64,000 nt of DNA, taken from the NCBI GenBank assembly GCA_963791625.1, contig CAWBTA010000007.1, positions 1 through 64,000 of the forward strand, in the 5' to 3' direction. Source of the stretch: JANMCE01 sp963791625 (GTDB taxonomy: Bacteria; Actinomycetota; Acidimicrobiia; Acidimicrobiales; Ilumatobacteraceae). The notes beneath the pieces are model-generated. The model searched no databases and had not been told where the DNA came from. It saw only the letters and a program-made list of their open reading frames with translations. The position numbers and the translations under genes are program-made. Of the stretch, positions 50,598-58,203 are shown piece after piece (the first letter of the stretch is position 1; the number at the start of each line of letters is the position of its first letter).

Positions 50598-50603
50598 AGG
50601 CTA
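50598..50603 (-). promoter_or_regulatory. -10 hexamer TAGCCT, start of the pentose phosphate operon
   Basis: TAGCCT on the minus strand ends 8 bases before ATG 50589. Confidence 0.5.
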
Positions 50604-50631
50604 ATCGCTCCGCGTTGGCCGGGCTTGCGTA

Positions 50632-51282
50632 GTGTTGTCTGACGTGGATGTGACTGCAGATTTGGCCGGAGTTGGTGCGGCCCACGTTCGGCTTTGGGTG
50701 ACGCTTGAGGGGCTGTCGGACTCGACAATTGGCCAACCAAGTCTGCTGCCCGGCTGGACGGTCGGCCACGTGTTGAATCATCTGTCTCGCAACGCCGAAA
50801 GTCACCTGCGGTTGATCAACGGCGCACTCGCTGGCGTTGGTGTCGACCGCTACCCGGGCGGCGATGCCGAGCGAGACGCCATGATCGAGGACGGCGCTCG
50901 GCGCTCAGCTGCAGTCTTGGTCGCGGATGTGCGACGCACCGCCGACGAACTGGAAGCTGCCTGGGCGAAGATGACGCCTTCGTCGTGGCAGGTTGTTGGT
51001 CGCTGCATCGACACCGACGAACCGGCACACACCTCGCCGTGGAACCGCTGGCGCGAGGTAGAGATTCACCACGCCGACCTAGGCCTGGCATCCTTCGGCG
51101 CATCGCAGTGGAGCCGTGAGTTCCTCCGCCGCGAGTTGTACCTGCAGGAAATGTCCTGGCGCGCCGGCCACACACTGGGTCTCACCTCGTTGCCCGCTGC
51201 CGCGCTCAAGCTGCCCGCGCACGATCGCCTTGCGTGGCTCCTCGGCCGACTCGCCGTGGACGGCCTGCCGAACCCGGGGTAA
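50632..51282 (+). CDS. Mycothiol-dependent maleylpyruvate isomerase family protein
   Basis: DinB-fold, probably metal- and mycothiol-dependent enzyme of 216 residues. The N-terminal MDMPI motifs are TIGQPSLLPGWTVGHVLNHL and SRNAESHLRLINGA, which carry the metal histidines, and NRWREVEIHHADLGL supplies the third ligand. The reaction in this organism is unknown. Start GTG 50632 (GTG 50644 is also possible). Divergent from the pentose phosphate operon with 42 bases between. Confidence 0.82.
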   Translation: MLSDVDVTADLAGVGAAHVRLWVTLEGLSDSTIGQPSLLPGWTVGHVLNHLSRNAESHLRLINGALAGVGVDRYPGGDAERDAMIEDGARRSAAVLVADVRRTADELEAAWAKMTPSSWQVVGRCIDTDEPAHTSPWNRWREVEIHHADLGLASFGASQWSREFLRRELYLQEMSWRAGHTLGLTSLPAAALKLPAHDRLAWLLGRLAVDGLPNPG

Positions 51283-51333
51283 CGCCGTACAGCGTGAGAG
51301 CCAATTTCCTAGCGCTGGCATCCACGCGTTGGA

Positions 51334-51371
51334 TGGTCAAATACCTGCTCTGAGCAGGTATTTCTTGACCA
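51334..51371. repeat. Long near-perfect hairpin upstream of DUF222-HNH copy 2
   Basis: TGGTCAA (51334-51340) plus ATACCTGCTC (51341-51350), a single T, then GAGCAGGTAT (51352-51361), TTC, TTGACCA (51365-51371). All 17 arm positions pair; only TTC bulges out. No T-tract follows the stem, so a terminator is not obvious. It lies 45 bases before the HNH gene. Confidence 0.75.
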
Positions 51372-51402
51372 ATTGGACAGATAGAGCGACTACGAACTGG
51401 TG

Positions 51403-51408
51403 TACGCT
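51403..51408 (+). promoter_or_regulatory. -10 hexamer TACGCT, leaderless start at 51416
   Basis: TACGCT ends 7 bases before ATG 51416, downstream of the long hairpin. Confidence 0.5.
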
Positions 51409-51415
51409 TACGGGT

Positions 51416-52783
51416 ATGGCCGACGATCTAGAAACACGACTCGCAGCGGTGTGTGGGGTGCTGAACGCGGCACACGCACAGCTCGTACAACTGGTCGCTG
51501 AAGTAGCCGAAACAGGCGTGTGGGACGTGCCTGGTGTTCGCACTGTTGAGCAGTGGGTCGCTTGGAAAACGGGTCTCGCTCCCGCCCGTGCGAAACAGAC
51601 TGTGCAGATCGCTTCGCGCTCCAAAGAGTTGCCCGTCACGCTGCAATCCTTTGCGAGCGGTGAGGTGTCTATCGATCAGGTCGCGGTCGTCACGAAATAT
51701 ACGCCCGCACGAAACGACACCGAGGTCGCTGGTGTCGCGAAGCACGCGACCGTGTCGCAGCTTCGAGCCAAGCTCGGGTCCTATTGGAAAGTTGTCGTCC
51801 CAACCGTCGAACCGGGCGAACCAATCACGCCCGAACCAGAACGCATCGATGTCGCGATGGCGTTCTTTGATGATGAAGGTCGCTGGCGTCTGCACGCCGA
51901 CTACGCCGCTGAACGCGGTGCGGTGCAGCAAATAGCGTTGGACGAGGCCCGCGACGCCCTGTTCAACGCGGGCAACAAGAACGTGACATGGGCTGATGCG
52001 TTCGAAGAGGTTTGCCTGCGGTCACTCGCCACGATCACGTCGGTGTCACGTAGCGATCGCTACCGAGTCCTCGTGCACCTCAACGAAGACGGCGGCTGGC
52101 TCAATGCCGGGCAACATCTCAACGACGGTGTCCTGAAACAACTCCTGTCGAACACCACCATCCAAGCGGTGTTCGAACGCGGTGGTCGGCCGGTGAACCT
52201 CGGCCGTAGTGCACGCGTCGTTCCGCACCGGATCGCCGCGCTCATTCTTGATCGTGATCGCATGTGCCGCAACCCGTTGTGCTCGGCAACGAAAGGCTTA
52301 GAAGCCCATCACGTCGTGCATTGGACCGACGGCGGACTAACCAACACCTGCAACCTCGGGGCACTCTGTCGTCACTGCCACCGGGCGCATCACGCCGGGA
52401 AGTTCTCCATCACTGGAAACGCCGACAACCCTGACGGTCTCATCTTCCGTCGACCAGACGGCACCATCATCGAAGGTGCAGCCAAACCATCATTGCCCGT
52501 CGGGCCACTCCCCACCTCGGACAAACCGTTCGTTCACCCAACCGGCGAGCGCTGGCTCAATCGTGACACCTGGTTCACCCCCGACCCCGCCACCCAACCC
52601 GTCGTAACACCACGCGGTTACATCGCTCCACGCGAGAAAACCTGGCTCCGCCTCCAAACTCCGGCCGAGCGAGCGCAGTGGGAACAGCAACACTGCGTCC
52701 CCGACGAAACGTCCTCCCACGAAACGTACCCCCACGTCATCGACATCGACGCCCCCGAACACGCGGAACGAACCGGCCGCTAG
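51416..52783 (+). CDS. DUF222 - HNH endonuclease protein (REP13E12 type), copy 2
   Basis: Second DUF222-HNH protein, 455 residues, clearly different from copy 1. The helical N-terminal domain has a WVAWKTGLAPARAKQTVQIA segment and ends about residue 270; the HNH domain follows as CRNPLCSATKGLEAHHVVHW and CRHCHRAHH with DGGLTNTCNLGALC between. A 90-residue Pro-rich tail follows. ATG 51416 was chosen: earlier open frame overlaps the upstream gene, and TACGCT ends 7 bases before the ATG. Confidence 0.88.
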   Translation: MADDLETRLAAVCGVLNAAHAQLVQLVAEVAETGVWDVPGVRTVEQWVAWKTGLAPARAKQTVQIASRSKELPVTLQSFASGEVSIDQVAVVTKYTPARNDTEVAGVAKHATVSQLRAKLGSYWKVVVPTVEPGEPITPEPERIDVAMAFFDDEGRWRLHADYAAERGAVQQIALDEARDALFNAGNKNVTWADAFEEVCLRSLATITSVSRSDRYRVLVHLNEDGGWLNAGQHLNDGVLKQLLSNTTIQAVFERGGRPVNLGRSARVVPHRIAALILDRDRMCRNPLCSATKGLEAHHVVHWTDGGLTNTCNLGALCRHCHRAHHAGKFSITGNADNPDGLIFRRPDGTIIEGAAKPSLPVGPLPTSDKPFVHPTGERWLNRDTWFTPDPATQPVVTPRGYIAPREKTWLRLQTPAERAQWEQQHCVPDETSSHETYPHVIDIDAPEHAERTGR

Positions 52784-52876
52784 CCGGGAACCTCGGCCAG
52801 CTCCTCCCCTGCAACGCCGTCACGGTTGGCGGCCGTGGTGGACGTCGGGCGGGACAGCGTTGAACCGAGTACACCT

Positions 52877-53686
52877 CTAGCGGGTAACGGTGAGGAGGAG
52901 GGACGCGGTGGGGATGTGGGCGGAGCCGTCGGGCTGCGTGTAGTCCGCCAGGGAATCGACCATTGCGTGTACTGCGGCAGTCTGAGTGGCGGGGGAGAGG
53001 GCGAAGAAGGGGGCGGACCACGGAAGCGCTCGAAGGTGGTTGACGATGTGCTCTTGCAGCGGAGGGAACTCGACGACGAACTGCAGTGTCTCGACGCGGG
53101 CATCGGGCAATCCTGCCTCGGTTGCCCAGCGGTTGAGCAACGCCTCGCCCTCACGAGGAATGGCTTGGTCGAGTACGGCCGGCGCGATGCCGCAGTGCTC
53201 CGACATCATCGAGGCTTGCGCAGCGAGGTACGGGGAGAGGTGGATCGGCGCCCACACGGTGGCGCCAAGCGATCCTCCCGGCTTCAGTACTCGGTGCATC
53301 TCTGCAAGTCCGTCGGCAGGTGACGGGAAGAACTGCAGACCCTGCTGGCAGATGACGCCATCAAACGATCCGTCTTCGAACGGCAACTCCAGTGCAGACC
53401 CAACGTGCCACTCAACGTCGCCTGCCATCGGATGTGAGCGAGCCTTGTCGATCATGCCCGGGTTGATGTCGATTGCCGAGACGCTTCCACCAGAACCAAC
53501 GACGCTCGATGCCGCCCGCGTGGCAAACCCGGTTCCGCACGCAACATCCAACACGCGTTGGCCCGGGCGCACGACGGAAGCGATGAGCGCCGCAATGAAC
53601 GGCTTCATGAGGGGGGCGACGTAGGCGTCGTAATGATCAGGTACTCCGAGCCCTACTTGGAATCCTGAGCTCTGCTGATCCGTCAT
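52877..53686 (-). CDS. Class I SAM-dependent methyltransferase (UbiE/Methyltransf_11 type)
   Basis: Methyltransferase of 269 residues. SAM motif I VLDVACGTGFATRAAS, acidic AIDINPGMI, motif LPFEDGSFDGVICQQGLQFF and VLKPGGSLGATVW. Similar to enzymes of small-molecule or quinone methylation; the substrate is unknown. ATG 53686 was chosen because TAAGGAGC lies 7 bases upstream. It follows the MDR reductase gene by 11 bases and is co-transcribed with it. Confidence 0.85.
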   Translation of the reverse strand: MTDQQSSGFQVGLGVPDHYDAYVAPLMKPFIAALIASVVRPGQRVLDVACGTGFATRAASSVVGSGGSVSAIDINPGMIDKARSHPMAGDVEWHVGSALELPFEDGSFDGVICQQGLQFFPSPADGLAEMHRVLKPGGSLGATVWAPIHLSPYLAAQASMMSEHCGIAPAVLDQAIPREGEALLNRWATEAGLPDARVETLQFVVEFPPLQEHIVNHLRALPWSAPFFALSPATQTAAVHAMVDSLADYTQPDGSAHIPTASLLLTVTR

Positions 53687-53697
53687 GTGAACGCTCC

Positions 53698-54834
53698 TTA
53701 CAGGCTGGGGTTGATGAGGTACTTCTGGCCGGTCTTGATGCTGGCGTAGGCGCGGGCGTTGTCGAGGTTGAGCGCTTCGGCCAGTGAGATGACGCTGGTG
53801 TAGTGACTGGCGAAGGTGGTGGTGAGCTCGCGGCCGACGCGCTGCTGCAAGGCGATCATGTCGGCGAAGCCAATCTTCTCCAGGTACGGCGTCAGCAACC
53901 ATCCGCCGAGCGCCCAACACAGACCGAACGACCGGGTGAGTTCGGTTGGGCTGGGGTCGAGCCCGCCGTAGATGTACACCTGCTTAAAGGTTGATGACCC
54001 GTACCGACTGTAGGTCGTCGCCTTGGCATTGGCAGCCGCCTCCATCGCCGTCAAAATCTGGCCGGCGAGCTTGCCGCCGCCGATAGCGTCAAAGGCGATC
54101 GTTGCGCCGGTTTCGGTCAGCGCAGCGACGAGGTCCTTCATGAACGTGTCCGAACTTGAGTCGACGATGTGCTTCGCGCCAATGCTTCGCAGTAGGTCGA
54201 CCTGTTCGGGTTTGCGCACGATGTTGACGAGCTCGATGCCGTCGGCAATGCAGATCTTGTTGAGCATCTGGCCGAGGTTCGATGCCGCCGCCGTGTGCAC
54301 GAGAGCCGTGTGGCCCTCGCGACGCATGGCTTCCGGCATGCATAACGCGGTGAGCGGATTCACGAAACTGGAGGCCCCCTGCTGGGCGGTGATGCCCTCG
54401 GGGAGCGCAAAACACATCGCTGCCTTTGCACACCTGTACTCGGAGAACATGGCACCACCAAAGCTGGCGACGGTCTTTCCGAGTAACGCTTGCGCCGCGT
54501 CGGAAGATCCGGCTGCAACCACGACGCCGGCGCCCTCGTTGCCGACGGCCATGGACTCATCGAGTCGGCTCGTCAATCCCCGCAGCTCATTGGGCGCTAG
54601 AGGTGCTGAGATCGTCGCTGCCGCGCCGGACCCGGCCGAGGTCGCTTGGGTGAGATCGGCTCCAGCAATCAGCAGGCGCAGATCAGAAGGATTTATCGGT
54701 GCCGCCTCAACTCGGATGACCACCTCGTCATCCTTCGGTGTGGGAGTCGGTACATCCACCAGCGAGAGTTCGAGTGTGCCAGCACTCGTAACGACGGAAC
54801 GCAGCTGCAAACCAGAAGCGGGAAGTGACGTCAT
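53698..54834 (-). CDS. Zinc-type (MDR) alcohol dehydrogenase/quinone reductase-like enzyme
   Basis: NAD(P)H-dependent MDR protein of 378 residues. The N-terminal GroES-like part has VVIRVEAAPINPSDLRLLIA, the cofactor part HTAAASNLGQMLNKICIADG with IVDSSSDTF; the catalytic zinc cysteines and histidine of alcohol dehydrogenases are absent, so a quinone or enoyl reductase role is likelier. It heads a two-gene operon with a methyltransferase. ATG 54834 with TAGGGT ending 7 bases upstream. Confidence 0.82.
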   Translation of the reverse strand: MTSLPASGLQLRSVVTSAGTLELSLVDVPTPTPKDDEVVIRVEAAPINPSDLRLLIAGADLTQATSAGSGAAATISAPLAPNELRGLTSRLDESMAVGNEGAGVVVAAGSSDAAQALLGKTVASFGGAMFSEYRCAKAAMCFALPEGITAQQGASSFVNPLTALCMPEAMRREGHTALVHTAAASNLGQMLNKICIADGIELVNIVRKPEQVDLLRSIGAKHIVDSSSDTFMKDLVAALTETGATIAFDAIGGGKLAGQILTAMEAAANAKATTYSRYGSSTFKQVYIYGGLDPSPTELTRSFGLCWALGGWLLTPYLEKIGFADMIALQQRVGRELTTTFASHYTSVISLAEALNLDNARAYASIKTGQKYLINPSL

Positions 54835-54841
54835 GGGCCAG

Positions 54842-54847
54842 ACCCTA
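54842..54847 (-). promoter_or_regulatory. -10 hexamer TAGGGT, leaderless start at 54834
   Basis: TAGGGT on the minus strand ends 7 bases before ATG 54834. Confidence 0.6.
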
Positions 54848-54876
54848 CGACGCCCCGACCGTTGGCGCCCGCGTCG

Positions 54877-55281
54877 TTAGATGCGGTGGATGGCGAACGC
54901 GGGGATTTGCCGGGGTGCGGCTGACTTCACATAGTCGCCAAACGATGGCATCAGTTCGGCTTGGGCTTGGATGGCGCTGCTGGCGTCTTCAGCTGACAGT
55001 TGTTCGAGGCGCGCCCGGAACTTTTCGGCGCCGAACTCGACATCGATCTCGGGCGTTGCGACCAAGTTGTGATACCAGTCCGGGTTCGTGGTCGCACCGG
55101 CCTTCGACGCAAAGATGATCATGCTGTCGTGATCAACCTTCGCGACCAGCGGAATCTCGCGAAGGACACCGGTCTTGGCTCCAACGGTGTGAAGGATGAC
55201 CATCGGGGCGTCACCGAACTGGGCAACTTTTCCTCCGTTGGCTCTGAACTCGGCAATGATCTGCTTGTTCCAATCGTTCAT
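54877..55281 (-). CDS. Deazaflavin (F420)-dependent nitroreductase/quinone reductase (Ddn-like)
   Basis: Small F420-binding reductase of 134 residues. Family marks are MVILHTVGAKTGVLREIPL, MIIFASKAGATTNPDWYHNL and TPEIDVEFG. Homologues reduce quinones with reduced F420 at the membrane, and in M. tuberculosis activate nitroimidazoles. This supports an F420-making organism. ATG 55281 was preferred to TTG two codons earlier. Confidence 0.9.
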   Translation of the reverse strand: MNDWNKQIIAEFRANGGKVAQFGDAPMVILHTVGAKTGVLREIPLVAKVDHDSMIIFASKAGATTNPDWYHNLVATPEIDVEFGAEKFRARLEQLSAEDASSAIQAQAELMPSFGDYVKSAAPRQIPAFAIHRI

Positions 55282-55329
55282 AGCCAAAGCTTAGGCTGGT
55301 CTTGTGGCGGGTATGGCCCGAGGATGAAG

Positions 55330-56436
55330 TTACGTGCCGAGTTTGATGGTTTCGGTGGACACGGTGAACTCGGCAAGCAGCTCCGCGATGGGCTCGACGC
55401 CGATGCCGGGACCGGTGGGAACACGGAGGTGGCCCTCTTCCAAGACGAATGGCGCGGTGACATCGCGATGGAAGTACCGGGACGACGCCGAGGTGTCACC
55501 CGGCAACGTGAATCCCGGCAGCGCCGCGAGCGCAACGTTTGCGGCACGACCGATGCCGGTTTCGAGCATGCCGCCGCACCACACGGCGAGCCCGGCGGCA
55601 ACGCAGATGTCGTGGATCTTCACCGCTTCGAGGTAACCGCCAACTCGGCCAGGCTTAATGTTGATGATGCGACACGCGCCAAGTGCGATCGCGTGGTGCG
55701 CAGCCCGCGGCGAGGTGATCGACTCGTCGAGACAGATGGGTGTACGCAACAGTTGGGCGAGTTGAGCATGGCCACGAACGTCGTCTTCGGGCAGGGGTTG
55801 CTCAATCAACAGCAGGTCGAACGGGTCGAGCCGGGCGAGCAATGCCGCGTCGGCCAGCGTGTAGGCACAGTTGGCATCCACCTGGAGCAGCATGTCGGGG
55901 AACTTTTCACGAACAGCAGCAACATGCGCAATGTCGTTACCTGGCTCGATCTTCAGTTTGATGCGCAGGTAGCCCTCGGCGACGTAGCCCTCGACGGTGT
56001 CGAGCAACGCCGGAATCGAGTCGTGGATGCCGACCGACACTCCTGACGGCACACGATCTTTGGTGGCACCGAGTCGCTCGGAAAGGGGCTGACCGTAGAG
56101 GCGACATTCCGCGTCGAGCACGGCGGCCTCGATGCCGCCCTTGGCCATCGGGTGGCCACTGACGGGTGACATGATCCCCGACACCGTCGAGGCAACGACG
56201 TGATTCGGATCGAGGCGGGGGAGGAGGAATCGCTTGATCATCTGCGCCGCTCCGTCGGAATACTCCGAGGAATACAGCGGCAGCTTGTCGGCCACGCATT
56301 CGCCCCAGCCCTCGGTGTCGGGGCCGACTATTTGGACGAGCAGAACCTGGCGTGAGGTCTCCGTACCGAACGAGGTGCGGAACGGCGCGACCAACGGCAG
56401 GTGCAGCTGATGAAGCACGGCATGGGTCAGTTTCAC
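55330..56436 (-). CDS. Enolase-superfamily OSBS/N-succinylamino acid racemase
   Basis: Muconate-lactonising-enzyme-like enolase of 368 residues, either o-succinylbenzoate synthase (menaquinone) or N-succinylamino acid racemase. Acid/base lysines are Lys160 and Lys162 (KLKIEP) and Lys261 (NIKPGRVGGY); metal ligands are Asp187 (VDANCAY), Glu212 (IEQPL) and Asp237 (CLDESI), all complete. It overlaps the GNAT gene upstream by 4 bases. That pairing is the mark of the known D- to L-amino acid pathway, so racemase is preferred; no other men gene is nearby. Confidence 0.88.
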   Translation of the reverse strand: MKLTHAVLHQLHLPLVAPFRTSFGTETSRQVLLVQIVGPDTEGWGECVADKLPLYSSEYSDGAAQMIKRFLLPRLDPNHVVASTVSGIMSPVSGHPMAKGGIEAAVLDAECRLYGQPLSERLGATKDRVPSGVSVGIHDSIPALLDTVEGYVAEGYLRIKLKIEPGNDIAHVAAVREKFPDMLLQVDANCAYTLADAALLARLDPFDLLLIEQPLPEDDVRGHAQLAQLLRTPICLDESITSPRAAHHAIALGACRIINIKPGRVGGYLEAVKIHDICVAAGLAVWCGGMLETGIGRAANVALAALPGFTLPGDTSASSRYFHRDVTAPFVLEEGHLRVPTGPGIGVEPIAELLAEFTVSTETIKLGT

Positions 56437-57152
56437 GATGACTCCTTCTTCGGAGGTCTGAGGACGTAGCGATAGTCAGCGGTCATCCCGACAAGATGCC
56501 AGCCGTTGCGGAGTGGTTCATCAACAATGGCACGAAGGTCGCGTCGCCATTGTTGGGCAAGTAGCAGATCGTCGGTACGCATGGTTTCGATATCGGCCGG
56601 CAGCTCAACGAGTACGTCGTCGCTCATGGGAACGACCACGCTCGGGTCGAGTGGGACGCCGACCGGCCAGGCCACCTCGAAACGATCGGTGTCATCCATA
56701 CCGTTGATGTCGTCGTTGAGCGCGCCGTAGTAGTTGACGACGTGGCGGCGCACCGACGCGCCAAGTCGCACCAGGTTGAACCAGGCGTTACGACGCACGA
56801 GCGGGTCAAAGGTCCAGGTAATGGTGTCGATGCCCTGCGTCTGCGCCCACGCCCGCTGGTGTTGCTTGAGGGCGAACCCAATACCGGCTCCGGCGAACCC
56901 GGGGATAACGCCGGTGAAGTGCGACACCAACTCGGTCCCCCGATGCGCGAGTACGCCGAGCGAAGCGCCAACGGGCTCACCGTCGAGCCGAGCAACGGAC
57001 AAGTACCCGCCGTGCGTTGCAATAACCCAGTAGAGCTCGTGATCCTGCGCGGCGGTGGTTCCCCACACCTTGCGACACACGCCGAGAGCAATGCCGTTCT
57101 CGTCAAGCGTGTCCACCAGACTGATCGAGAGACGACGGTCTGTCGGTGGCAC
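56433..57152 (-). CDS. GNAT acetyltransferase, COG3375-like, paired with the racemase
   Basis: Predicted GNAT superfamily acyltransferase of 239 residues. The acyl-CoA site is GVIPGFAGAGIGFALKQHQRAW, followed by ITWTFDPLVRRNAWFNLVRLG, typical of COG3375 proteins, and the end carries GWHLVGMTADYRYVL. Relatives in the known pathway succinylate D-amino acids for the racemase. It is the first gene of the pair; start GTG 57152 with TAGCGT ending 6 bases before it. Confidence 0.85.
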   Translation of the reverse strand: MPPTDRRLSISLVDTLDENGIALGVCRKVWGTTAAQDHELYWVIATHGGYLSVARLDGEPVGASLGVLAHRGTELVSHFTGVIPGFAGAGIGFALKQHQRAWAQTQGIDTITWTFDPLVRRNAWFNLVRLGASVRRHVVNYYGALNDDINGMDDTDRFEVAWPVGVPLDPSVVVPMSDDVLVELPADIETMRTDDLLLAQQWRRDLRAIVDEPLRNGWHLVGMTADYRYVLRPPKKESS

Positions 57153-57158
57153 AGCAGC

Positions 57159-57164
57159 ACGCTA
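57159..57164 (-). promoter_or_regulatory. -10 hexamer TAGCGT, leaderless start at 57152
   Basis: TAGCGT on the minus strand ends 6 bases before GTG 57152. Confidence 0.6.
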
Positions 57165-57209
57165 GCGAAGCTTGGCCGAAGTAGCATCTACCCGATATTG
57201 AGGTGACGA

Positions 57210-58160
57210 ATGCCGGACTTTCCCCAGCCGCTCGGTGGTAACGAGATGCCGCGCTTCGGCGGTATCGCCACCTTCATGCGGCTGCCGCTCATGAGCGATC
57301 TGTCACAACTCGATGTGGCAATCGTCGGGGTGCCGTTCGACATCGGCACGTCGAACCGACCCGGCGCCCGGTTTGGACCACGTGGTATCCGAAGTGAGTC
57401 GGTGCTGTTGCGGCCGTACAACATGGCGACTCGCGCAGCGCCGTTCGATCACCTACGCATCGCCGACACCGGTGATGTGGCTACGAATCCCTACAACCTG
57501 CTCGACTCGGTCGATCGCATCGAAGCCCACTTTGACCGGTTGATGGCAGCGAAGCTCACCACCCTGACGATGGGCGGTGACCACACCATCGTGCTGCCGA
57601 TCCTTCGGTCTCTGGCCAAGCAGCACGGCCCAGTCGGACTCATTCATATCGATGCGCACACCGACATCAACGACACCATGTTCGGCGAACGCATCGCCCA
57701 CGGCACCCCATTCCGTCGAGCAATGGAAGAGGGTCTCCTCGACCCGTTACGCGTCACCCAGATCGGGGTGCGCGGCACCGGCTACGCAGCCGACGACTTC
57801 GACTGGTCACGCGACCAGGGCTTCACCGTGGTGCAGGCAGAGGAATGTTGGGGAAAGTCAATGGCTCCGCTTATGGACCAGGTACGAGCACGAGTCGGTG
57901 AAGGTCCCGTCTATCTCAGCTTTGACATCGACGGTCTCGATCCGTCGTTTGCGCCCGGTACCGGAACGCCCGAAATCGGTGGGCTCACCATATGGCAGGC
58001 GCTCGAAATCATCCGCGGGTGTCGCGGGCTGAACCTGGTTGGTGGTGACCTGGTGGAGGTGGCACCGGCCTACGACACCACGGGCAACACCTCGCTCGTG
58101 GCGGCCAACCTGCTGTACGAAATGCTGTGTGTCCTACCGGGCGTGCAGTACCGAGCCTAA
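57210..58160 (+). CDS. Ureohydrolase (agmatinase/guanidino-acid hydrolase family)
   Basis: Manganese-dependent arginase-fold enzyme of 316 residues that releases urea from a guanidino compound. Metal ligands: His125 in GGDHTIVLP, Asp148, His150 and Asp152 in HIDAHTDI, and the Asp pair in YLSFDIDGLDPSFAPGTGTP. The start GNEMPRFGGIATFMRLP is typical of agmatinase/guanidinobutyrase rather than arginase. Divergent from the racemase-GNAT operon, so D- or guanidino amino acid catabolism could be a theme (inference). GAGGTGA precedes ATG 57210. Confidence 0.92.
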   Translation: MPDFPQPLGGNEMPRFGGIATFMRLPLMSDLSQLDVAIVGVPFDIGTSNRPGARFGPRGIRSESVLLRPYNMATRAAPFDHLRIADTGDVATNPYNLLDSVDRIEAHFDRLMAAKLTTLTMGGDHTIVLPILRSLAKQHGPVGLIHIDAHTDINDTMFGERIAHGTPFRRAMEEGLLDPLRVTQIGVRGTGYAADDFDWSRDQGFTVVQAEECWGKSMAPLMDQVRARVGEGPVYLSFDIDGLDPSFAPGTGTPEIGGLTIWQALEIIRGCRGLNLVGGDLVEVAPAYDTTGNTSLVAANLLYEMLCVLPGVQYRA

Positions 58161-58189
58161 GCACCTGAGCCTGGGCTGACGGCTCGCAC

Positions 58190-58195
58190 TAACCT
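58190..58195 (+). promoter_or_regulatory. -10 hexamer TAACCT ahead of the MFS gene
   Basis: TAACCT ends 8 bases before ATG 58204. Confidence 0.4.
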
Positions 58196-58203
58196 GCGGG
58201 CAC

